A stretch of 64,000 nucleotides of DNA. Source: Brachypodius melanocephalos (Eukaryota > Chordata > Aves > Passeriformes > Pycnonotidae). Below the pieces are notes generated by a model. The model had not been told where the DNA came from and did not search any database. It saw only the letters and a program-made list of their open reading frames with translations. Made by a program: the position numbers and the translations under genes. The stretch spans positions 2,588,867 to 2,652,866 of the forward strand of contig VZSR01003022.1 in NCBI GenBank assembly GCA_013398615.1, given 5' to 3'. This document shows positions 14,201 to 26,200 of this stretch, in pieces (the first letter of the stretch is position 1; each line of letters opens with the position of its first letter).

Positions 14201-17200
14201 TTAAATCCATTAAATTCAGCTATAGCTAAACAACACTTACTTAATACTGAATAGTAAAAAGAAGCTAGAATAAAGAAGTGTATTCTACACCAAAGAATAT
14301 AACACAAAGCTTCAGCCCCACAGAGATACAAAAATAACCACATCTTTTAAAAAAAGCAACTTGGCAAAAACTTATCAATAAATCCAAAATTTACTATGTC
14401 AGTCCTGGTGCTCTTAATTAATCAGACCTTTGCTCTGGTAAATGAAAAAGGTGCTACCAACAGAGCACTAGGGTCACTGATAAGACACTCAGGATGTGAT
14501 CAAGTGAGTTAAAAATAAGTGTGGAAACAATGTCATTGAATCATGATTTACTATTTCTACAGGTCTGCATAAGAAGGAGTTCTCATGGTCCAGTTCTAGG
14601 GTCCACCAAAAAATCTTCTTCCCCAGATCTGGATTTTTAATATCATCCAAGCCCCAAGCAAAAGAGAATTTTTGTATGAGCTGTTCTTTTTCTTCTAGCT
14701 CTACTTGGCTTGCAGCTGATTTCACCGACCTGACTGGTAACAGCAGCTCCCAGGAAGAAGCTGATTTTAAAACCTTTTCCGTGGGTTTAAACATCACATC
14801 TCCCCTCCAAATACAAGGTCAGGCAATGGGGAGGAGGGGGGAAAATAAAATTAAAGTTCCAGTTCTGACTGCCTGTTATCCCAGTTCAATCAGCTCTATT
14901 GAGGGAGTCCAACAGCTTCTTCTCGATGCCACAAATTGAAATTTTCTTCCAGAGACTTTTCTAGACACAGACAGTATTTCAAAATTCCAGGGTTTGAATA
15001 CTGAAAGGTCTTTCTCCCCTTTTCCCGTAGAAACTTCTAATACACACATTTTTATTCAAAATATTTTAGAACTAAATGGAAGAATTTATCCCATCTTAAT
15101 CCAAAGGATTTACAAACAACTAGAAAGTAACGTGACAGTAATATTGCACCTTTTATACTGCTATGCTGCACTACAGAAACATAATATTAAAAAAATAATT
15201 AAGGGGAAAAATAAAACATACCACAAGAGCCACTCTTTTACCTTAAAATTAGTGACTGCTTATAATTTGAATTTTTTTTCCAGAAAGTTACACCAGCCCA
15301 GCAAGAGGAAGCATGGTGACTTGCATACCCACACAGGGAAGTAGATGTCTGTAAATAATTCCACCAAACCGAAGGCAACACCTTTAAAACGATTTTTGAG
15401 ACACCGCTTTAAAGACTGATTTTCAAACAACTTTTATCTCCTTCCTAAACAGGTTTTGTAGTGACAATTTCCTCCAAAATTTTCACGCCAAAAAATGTTA
15501 TTTTTGCCAGCTATAAAATCCACCACGCATTTGAAAGTTTCAGTGATCTGCAGCTGTCTTATCTACACAGCAGTGGATGAAACAAGAGGGTTCTCACGGT
15601 CAGTTTAGAACAGAAGTTTCAACATCTCTGTAACACTGGAATTAGAAGCCAAAAGCCCCTTTGCTTATGCATTAACAGGAGTGGGTTTTAGACAGAGCTA
15701 CAAGAATCAAAATGTTTTCCTTCTGCCAGCCTGTATGTGAGAGGAAATCATTTCCCAGAACAGCTCAGCCATGTCACCAGGTGACTGGCACATGCACCAA
15801 GAAATTTGTCATTTACAAACCCTCACAAAAAAAAACCCACAACTAAAAGCCACTCCCAACACTTATCAGTGGGTGAGCAGTTGATTTTCCCATTTCACTG
15901 TTGGACTTCCCAGGTCCTGAGCAAACACACAGCCATGACAATCAATCCTTCCTGCAGTGACTCCTTTCCCTTTCCAGGACCTGTACATTTGGCTGTCGAT
16001 TATAGACAAGCTTTGGCAGGTTCCTGTGGCAAGCAAGCTTGGAGTCAGTTCAGTCCCGCCTTCAGAAAGGAGACTCATGAAGGACAAAAATTTAAATAAA
16101 AATGAAGAGGGGGAGGAAAAACCAAAAAGAGCAAGAATATTAAAGCTAAAAAAGCATTCAATAAAAAAAAATCAGTCTCTAATAAATGAGCAAAAATGAT
16201 TTTTTAAGTTTTATTACCCCCCTGCACACAGTCAGTTCCCTTGCCCACGAGCCACTTGTACAAAATTTAAACATCCTCAGTGTTAACTAAGCCATTTCTG
16301 ACCCCACACTGCCAACTGCCTGCCAGGGGAGCAGCCAGCAGAGCTGAGAGCAAAACTTGGTTGTTGGAGGGCACGGAGCGACGGGAGCTCTCTCCGATAG
16401 CCGAGATGCTGAGGTAATGCTCAATGAGAGCGGTGGACGCAAACAAATGAATCGTAGCTGCAGGCTGGAGTAATATCAGGTGCATCTCTACACCCCGAGG
16501 GCTCAACTCCTACACGCTCAGGTCCCTCCCCTGGAACAGCCTCCTGCAGTTTCACTCAGGGCTCAGGCAGAGAACAGGTACTGCTCTCCCAGCAGTGACA
16601 GCTCCAGCTCAGCGCCCGCCCGGCAGCCCTCGGACACGCCAGTGCCCGGTGAGTACACGGCTTTAGAGCGTTTCTTTAAGTAAAACCTGCTGAGATTTAA
16701 GGAGTAAATCTGAGCTGCTCAGTTCCCAGCTGGCCCAGCAGCCAGGGTTACTCCAGCAGGTGCACTCACGGCACCGGTCTCGGCTTTCAGCAGAAAGTTT
16801 CGACAGGGAGGGGAATATTTCAGTCTGAGAGAAAACCTGACTCTTGCAAGTTTTTACAACAATTTACTCTCTTTGGTGCAAAGGGGTTTCAGCACCTTTT
16901 TATTATTATTCAGGGAGTTAATATATTGAAGTATGACAAAAAGATGTATTGCTTAAAATTGCTGTGTGTGCTCTGCCAGCCCTGCTTCCTAGAACAGTGT
17001 CAGGTTCATCTGAAAAGCTTATATGAAAATAATGTGCTCCAGCTTTGAGCCATTAATTTTTCCAGCTTCTGGAAATTTAGCAGAAAATCGGATCATTTTC
17101 TATTTTCTAGTCAATTAAAGTGTATTAAGACATTGATTTATTAACTTGGTATGTGGAAAGATTTTTATTTCTTATCCACGCTGCCTGAGCGAGTCATTTA

Positions 17201-20200
17201 ATCTGTGTTTCTGAGCTTCCTCTCGCACGCTCGGACGCACACGGACACACACACAGAGCATTTCCCGTGGGTCTGTACCTCACACACACACACTGCCCTC
17301 CCAGCCCACTCCTCTCACCCCTGTTTCCTCCTAATTAACCAACAGCTGCGTTAAAATTTATCTTTCAGTTTCAAGGACCTGGAAGTTTAGAAGGGAGGGG
17401 TGGTTAATCGCTGGAAAAATCTCAGCTAGAATAAAACTCACAAATCTCGTTCTTGCAACACCCTGGGTAGGTGACAATGGCATGTCCTTGGGTTATGCAA
17501 TAATGCCACATCACAATATTTTAATTATAGCATGTCCTTCAAAATGTTCCACCCCAGTGAGTCCTCCTGGTCAGAGAGATCCACATCACCAGAAGGAGCC
17601 TGCAATAATAATGGGGTGGGCATGAGCAGCTGTTACGTACTTTGCTGAAGCAGTGTCCTAAAAAGAAATGTAATTACTGTCCCTGCTTGTAATAAAAGAC
17701 ATTTTGAAATTTCCTCTTTGATCAACTGGGCATCTTAAACATTTTAAACTACTTTAAAACCTTTAAAAAAACCAACCTGGACAGATATATATGCACATAT
17801 CTCTGTGTGTGTATGAATACACATGTGCATATGTGTGTATACACTTATCCCCACGGACATTTTTTGTTTATATATTTACACACAATGTTCAACTACATTC
17901 CTGTTTTCTGAACCTGCCAACAGGTTAAAGGCGAGGAGGGAGCAACAACCTGCTCTTAAAAATAGAAGGAAGGAAACTTGGAGCAGTCAGTGTCAGGCTG
18001 GAAAGGGCGACAGGTTCGAAAGCCATGAGGAGGTTACGAGTGACAAAAACAAACAACTAAGATAACCTCGAGTTTAATCAAGATTATCTGAATAACTTGT
18101 TTTCAATAAAAATATAAATAAATAACGCTACTGCATTTCAAAACTAGAGAATTATAATAATATAATCTGCATTTCTACAAGCAGGTCTACAGGAAATAAA
18201 TTCTCAATCAAAAAAAAAACAAAGTTACATAAAAATTCCTGCTATTGAAGATATTTTCCCCCTTTTAAAAAGATATGACAAGTAATGGCATTGAAGTTAA
18301 AGGAAAAAGCAACTACTTTAAATTGATCTTTTCTTCCCAATACTAAATTCTAACTTTGGCAGCACAAAACATACATTGTACAGCTGTTAGTAACATTATT
18401 TATATGGGGACAGTTTTAATTGGTGACACCTATTTTAAACATTAATGTCCTTTTTGACTGTGTGATCAAATAGTTTTAATGTTTTTTAATAATAAAATAT
18501 GTCCCTCTGCCAGATATTCTTGTGTCTTAGAGACCAAAGGGGGAATTATCCTACTTGCTTAACTTTAGAAATATTTTATTACTGGCACTTTTAAACCAGG
18601 AGGAAAAAAAAAAAAAAAAAAAAAAAGGTTTAAATAGTAAAAGAGAGGAAGAAAACATTCACCTGGTTGGCACTGACCTAAGTTTAGGAAAGGTAAATAC
18701 CCTTTAAAATGAGCTGCTCTCTGCACCTCACAAGACAGAGCAGCAGGTTCTGGAGCCATCAAAATAAATTAAATAGAAAGAAATAAAAAGCTGTTGGAAT
18801 GCTCTCCTGCTGCACCCATGGAAGAGGAGCTCCAAGGCTTGAAATTTCGAACATTAAAACTGCAACAACACATTTTATCTTCTTAAGAAATGATAGTTAA
18901 TACTCTGTCCAACAGGAATAACTTGAATCAAAGTTAAATACCAAGTACAAAGTCAGAGGGGGGAGGACAGGACACACAGGAATTTTCATTATGTAGCAAA
19001 AGAAAGCTGGAAGAACAAGGAAATCTAATTACCATCCCTTTATTATAAATGCTGCACCTGAATGCAGATTCGGACGTTATCATAAATGCTTCACCTAAGA
19101 AAGCAATGGAGTTTTGACAACAATATCTTTTTTTTTCAAGAATAATTAGTACAAGCACTTCCAAGAAGATACAAAGAATAACAGGTACAAACTGACTTGA
19201 CCGAGTCCATGACAAACTTTCCATGTTAGTTACACATCATTAGTTAAAAAAAGTGCAACAAGCTCACTTATGGCAGAAGGAAAAGCCCAGTTCACTATCA
19301 CCACCTCTCCTTCCATGTCTCAGTATTTCATTTATTTCTTTTTTAATGTAAAAATATTATTTTTAATATTTCAAAAGATTTCCAGCTACTGCTATTAAAA
19401 ATGTTTTTAAATACCATATATGATTTTTTAAATTTATTGGACTACCATTTCAGCCACACTCCAGTGATGAGGCTTTAACATGCTGATGCATTTTCCCTTA
19501 TTGCTCTTACAGTATCAGTATCCAACTCAAACAACCTCATTAAAACCTAAAAAACAAAAAGCTACTTCTCTATAAATTCCTTTTTTCGTTAATCTGAAGC
19601 ACATTTAAGCACTTGTTGATTTTAGGAAAAAGCTTGATTATTTTTTTCTACTTGCAGAGCAGCTTTGCATTTTTAAGGGTGCCTTCACAATAACTATTTA
19701 AACAAAATTAATACTTCTATGACATCAGAAACAACATTTAGTACAATTTGCTAGAATTACTATACCTGATGAGCCAAGCAGCAATTCTGTAGCTTTCCCT
19801 TCAGTTTTCATCATGTGTTGCCTGTCATTTTCTGTTCAATAATCTCTGATTTAAGAAATGCAAAACATCTCTACTTGAACTAAAATCTCACAGCACATAA
19901 TTACCAGCAGTTCTTTTCATAAACTTAGTCTTTTAATACTACTAATTCAAACTTCTATGTAAAAAGCTTTTTTTTAAAAAAAAAATGGAGCTATCTCGTC
20001 ACCCTTCCAATTAGTATTCCTGTAGTTTCAGGTAACACAATAGATACAGTACGTGGTTTTGCAACAGTCATCATTTTGATAATGATGCTTGTAGTTCATG
20101 ATGAAATCATCAGTTTTTAGATCTCTGCCATAACACATCCTATAAAATCATGAGAACTTGACTCCGAGAGTTTCTCACGCCTTCAGAATCAGTGAACATA

Positions 20201-23200
20201 ATGGAACAAGCCAGTACAAGCCCTCCTGACTTATCTACCCAGCAAATCACTGGGCTGGATAAAGTATCCACAACCTTCGTTTTTCCAAAGAAAGACAGAC
20301 AGATCCTTCCCCTATAAATCAATTACTGTCAGACACTTTTTTCCCCCCGAGTTAACACACTCGGGTGCCCGTGTTAACCATGTGCAATCCGTGAGGAGCA
20401 GGAGGATGGGAGACGTGTTTATCAGGCAGAGGATTCCATTAGTCAGGCACTGCAGTGCTCATTTCTCTTAATTGAATTAGGAAGAGGAAGAAAATCGGTG
20501 TGGTTTTATCCTTCGAGAGATTGGGCACTTTTGAGGTACCCATTGAGACTGGGCTGTTGGGAAACGCCACAGCAGTGAAGAGAGGGGTTGGTCAGTCTCA
20601 GAAAGAGCCCTGTCAGCCGCCCAAGAGCGACCCATCCACCCCACCCTCGTGTCACCACAGCAGGAAATTCCCTCCTTGCTCTCCCGGACCGGCCCGACAG
20701 GCTCACCCCACATCCAGCCCCTGCTGGGACCTGCCTCTTCCCATCCCACCCACTCCACTCCTCTCTCAACAGCTCCGCCTGGATTTCTACTTTCATCTTC
20801 TCAATGAATGTTCCTCCAGCTTTCAAAGAGAACTCCCCCGAGCCGGCAGCACAGGCAGGTGACAAGCGCTGCTGCTGGAAATTAGGCCACTTGTGTGACT
20901 GTGCTTGGGTGTGGGAGGATGCCAAAGGTCAATGCCCACCTAACTCCAGTCTGACATCCAGATTTTTTATTCTGTTTAAAAAACCCAAACAACACAACGC
21001 ATGCGGTTTGAGGGGAATGCTCTTAAGAAAAGGCACTACTTTTGTGTTTAGTTCCAATGTTCTACTACAGCTCATTTTAAACTTTGTGTTTCAGTTCCTG
21101 CACCACCAGTGGCAGAAGCCTTGTTTTCCGGCACTCTCTTCCCTGAGACGCCGTAGGAGCTGGCTGCTTCTCCTCACCTGGGAAGAAGGATTCTAGAAAC
21201 CTGAAAAACCGGAAACATCACGAGGCTAAAACTGAGGGAAGCCAACCACAAGAGAAGTTTTTATAAAGAGCCATTACATCTAATTGTTTAAAGCAGAAAA
21301 AAAAATGAGTCTCCTCAAAGAACGTAAACCCAAGAAGCCTCATTACATCCCAAGACCACCGGGAAAGCCATTCAAGTACAAGTGCTTCCAGTGCCCCTTC
21401 ACTTGCAATGAGAAATCCCACCTCTTTAACCACATGAAGTATGGCCTCTGCAAAAACTCCATCACTTTGGTGTCGGAGCAGGATCGAGTCATCAAGTGTC
21501 CAAAGAACAGCTCCCTGGAGCCCAAACAGATCAATCAGCTCGAATCTACCGTCAAACCAACTTCTTCTAAATCTGTCACAAATGGACTGGCAAGCCTCGA
21601 TTCAAAGCCTCAATATCCTTTCACAAAAGAAGATGCCAAGGAAAACGTTGAGTTACAAAACCAGGCAACAAACGCAGCAATTCAAGGACAAAAACCTGCG
21701 ATTTCAAAGGAATTAAGCCCTGCCAGCTCTGCAGCAGAAGGTGCCATCAGCGTGCAGCCCCTGATGGAGGGCATGGCGAGGCCCTCGGCCTTCGTTCCTG
21801 TTGGAGAGCACCGAGACAGCAAAGGCCCAGAAATCACTGAGGCATCTGAAATCCTCTCCCTCTCTAACAAAAGTTCTCCTTTTCACGCCAAGTCTGCGTT
21901 TCACGCACCAGCTCACCCGTGGAAGGCAGGTTCTTTCCTCCCAGAATTCCCACATAAAGTTGCTCCCACAAAAGGCTTTGGTTCCATTTCACCTTACATG
22001 CAACCAATGATTCCTGAGTACTCACCCCATTTCTATGAGCACCGGCTTGCTATCTACACACCTTACCTGCTCCCAGGTAACTCAGAGTGTGAAAGCTCTG
22101 CTCTCTCTGTCTATGGAACACAAGATCAAAGACACTTTCTTCCCCACCCTGGGCCACTTCCAAAACCCCTAAATCCATCAGCATATGAACACTATCGATT
22201 GTTCCAACAATACCACTCCACTCCACCGATACCATATGGATTTTGTAGGCCAACAGATCCTCCATTTTACAGATTTTCACACGTAGCTGGTATTAACAGG
22301 GATCAAAGCTCTCATCTGATGGAAGAAACTACTTTGCTGTACCCAGCTTCTTTAAGCCCTTCACAACAATACCCTCTAAGTTCACATAAAAAACAAGCAG
22401 ATTACGAAAAAGAAATGACGTTATTGCATGCCAAAGGTAACCCTAAGGAGGACCAAAATGAAAGAGAGAATGCCAAAATGAGCCCCCTTGCAGGAAGTGC
22501 AGCTACAGGCTCCCCTGGGAGACCCAGCCCCACCAACTTCACCCAGACAAGCCACACGTGTGAGGGCTTGTTTGACCTCTCCAACAAGTCATCGTCCACA
22601 TCCCTGGGCAAGTATGACCAGTCAGAAGAAAACTTCACAGCCTTCAGACCTGTGAGAAAAAGCACTGACCAACCGTCCTCCCTTCAAGGCATGCAGGCCC
22701 AGCAGGAGAGAGGGGATTCACCTAACAGGTATAAGAACACTTGGCAATTTCTCATCAGGTTTACCAGGGCACATTCCATGCTATGCCTGTTACGTATATT
22801 TAAATTTACAACAGTGAGTTAATAAGTGTGCAAAACACATTTCATGCAATGTCTGTTAAATATATTTAAATTTACAGCAGTGAGTTCATAGCACACAGGT
22901 GCTACAGTGAGCAGACCATTCATTCTCCTTAAATGTATCAGGAATTTCCACCATGCTTGTGTACTTCCAATGTGTTTGAGTACTTCAGGGAATTACTTCT
23001 GTTACAGTGGTGGGTATGGTGAAAGGGACTTGAGGGATTTAAAGGAGAAAATACAGATTTGTTGCACTTCTAGCCCAGAAGTCTAGATCTTTTTCTGCCC
23101 ACTTCCTCAGCCCCAGTTTAAAGGAGCAATTGATAGTGAATTTGAGCAATTGAAACCTCTTTTCTCCTCGTTTCTTTCAGCATCAATGTCACTGACGAAG

Positions 23201-26200
23201 ACTCACACACGCAAACCGATGGCCAGAACAACGCAGGCTCACTGTCCAACATGGAAGAAGACACGGGGATAGCTCCCCTCAATCTTTCAAAAAAGGCTGA
23301 TACAAGCACAGGACCTACTCACGAGCACATCTACAAAACCCCATCCAAAACAGACAGGCAGAGCTTCCTGGAAATGCAGGACATGCCCCTGAACCTCTCG
23401 GTAAAGGACTCCTGTAACACAGCCAGCATGAAACCGTCCTTCCACAGCCCATCCCACGACAACAGCGCTGCCGCCGCTTCTCCAAACGCCAACAAGGAGA
23501 GCTCCGGCGCCGAGCCGTGCGTCCCCAAGACCCCCAGCAGCAGCAACAGCGACAAATCCTTGGTGGCACAGCGTGGTGAGGCCGGGGACTTGGGGCTGAT
23601 GGAGGGCTGTGACGAGCAGAAGCAGACGGCAGCCGTGGCTCTGTGCCAGCTGGCTGCATACAGCCCCGGCACGGCTCGGCGGGACGGCGACGGGCACGGC
23701 GCGCAGGACGGCCACGCCGCGCCCGCGGAGGCCGCCGGTGCCGCTCCCGACGCTCAGGATGCTCCGTGCAATCCAAAGGGGAAAGGACAGAAAAGGACAA
23801 ACCAAAAAGAGTCGGTGAAATCCCAGCAAGGTGCTAAAAGGGTCAGGCCCAATGACTGCAGCAGGGTCTTCACTTTAAGGAAGAGAACAAGAGTGTCCTA
23901 ATCCTCCTCCTTTCAGGTTAACCAGCATCATCATGAAGTTTCTACAAACCCTCATTCATTGGGCTTGGCCCACGACAAGATACATTCAATCTCCCCGTTG
24001 TAAATAATGTTCATAATTTTATATTAATATTTTTAAGTAACTGAACTTTGCCTTGTACAAGCTCAGGTTTTGATGAGTGAATTTTTGCATTCGTTACTAA
24101 AGCCAAAGTAAATTAGATGAATCTTCAAGGGGTTTTTGCAACTGTATTGTGTAAAATAACTTTTACAAATTCTTTTCTTAAAAGATGTTTAAGCTCTAGA
24201 AACAATATTGCTCAATAACATACTGTCATAGTCTTTTTTCAGCCTTAACTTCATCTAATGGGGGTGTTTTTTGTCTTTTTTTTTTCCTTTTGAATGTCAC
24301 TGTGCAGTAGTTTAAACAAGCTTAAGATTAAAACTGGCTTTTTAGAATATCCTGTAAAAACTGCTCTGTGTATGGATGCACTTTGCCATTGTGCCCTAAG
24401 ACAGAACAATGGACCAAATTTAGTTACTCAGAGGCAGAAGCCACTTTAAATAAACTGCCCCAAACCCTGTGCAAGTGACCTCTTCTCGCACTGACTCGGA
24501 ACAAGATTCAAGTCAAACCAAAGAAAGCCTGCACAGGTTTAATAAATGCAGTTTATGCTCAACTTTAAATGAATCATTATGAAAACAACACTGAAAATAT
24601 GAAGAACTAAGCAATCCAGGTGCCTGCTTTGCTGAGGTTAGACAGACACTGGGCAGCCTTCAAACTCCAGGCCTAAAAAGTTATTTATATAATTTATTTC
24701 ACCTCAGGCAAACTCTCCTGGAGAAGGTCTTGTTTCAGTACATGTGTATCACTCACTATCAGTTTGTGTCCTTCTACATACAGCCATAAACTATTTCCTG
24801 CTTCTATGTCTGTGTATATAAACTGGCAATTTTTCAAATAAATCTTGTGATCTATACTTAAAATATATGGAAAGTCATTAATGAACACAAATACATTTCT
24901 TACACTATCTATATTGAAGAACAACAGCTAGCAAGAAATTGCTAGCTGAATTTTCAACTGGCAAGCAGAATTTTGGGACCAAATAAATTCCAAACAATTC
25001 CAAAAAAAAGGAGCTTTCTTCAGTGATGGAAATTCATTACACAGATCAGTTCATCCATACTTGAATTCCAAATAATGAAGCTCAGAATTCCCTCTGCCTT
25101 AAAGCTGCTGTCCAGTCTGTCCAAACTGCTACAAAAGTTCAGCTAAAATAAGGCTGATGATCCCTGTGTAAATTTGCACAGTGTTAAGGAGAACAAACCC
25201 AGAACAAGCACAATTCACATAAAACCACAGGTAGACATTTCTCACTGATCATTACTCGGGTAAGGGACATCCTCACCTGCCTGAACATCACTAATAGGTG
25301 TAAACCTACTCAAGGAAGTGAAGCAGCATTCAATACAATGCAGAATTCCCCATATTTTTCAAACTCATGTTTTGTGCTGTGCTGCTTTGAGCCAACAACT
25401 CAGAGCATTGAGACAAGTTTAGTAATTAAACAGTAAATGACAGACCTTCAGCTCCCGAGGTAAGGAACCAAAAAGAAATACATTGATCTCTAACTTAATC
25501 TTTCATAGAGAAAAGCTCCTCTCACATTATCAAAAGGCAAGAATATCAATGTGAGTTTGAAAAAAGGCAATGCAGTAACAGAAAAAGCCCAATTAAGCGA
25601 AACGACAACAGCAGGGCAGAAAGTCACTGTGAGGTACTGAGCTCTACATCAGCACATGACTGAACAAAGAGAAAGAGCTGCTCTCCAGCCCAAGATTAAA
25701 GCTTCAATCTAAGGGTCAGATGCTGCTAAATCCCTAATTTCCAAACATGAAATTACAGAGTCATTTGTCACCACTGCCACTCTTCACACTACCTTAAGCT
25801 ATCTGCCTCACTCATCTCTGAAAGCAGAAAGCTTCAGTTACTATTATCCACAATTTAAAACAAAATCTTGTTCCCCTTTACTTGGTAATTTGAATTTTTT
25901 TAAGTGAACAAAGAAAAACTCTTTGGTATTTCTTCCATAGAATTCAAGGATTTATTCTCTCCCATTTCCATACAAATATTATTTATAAAAGCCAGCTCTA
26001 GTGGTAAAGTCTGTCTGATCTGCCTTCTTCAAATTAAATAAAATCTACGATATGAGGTTATCCAGATTCCCTGACAGAGGTGTACACTTTTATTTTTGTC
26101 ACAACTGAAGTATGGATTTACCTTTGGAGGATTTCCCTTTCATGATTCCCCAGCTGTAAGCTGGAAGGTTTTTAACTGTTTCACCTTTAGCATGCAATGG

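Noticed and set aside
18604..18626. Poly-A run as the tail of a processed pseudogene
   Set aside because: No retroposed coding sequence or target-site duplication was recognised next to it.
23287..23829. 180-codon minus-strand ORF opposite ZNF750
   Set aside because: It is a shadow of the GC-rich coding exon on the plus strand, without start context, splice signals or family resemblance.
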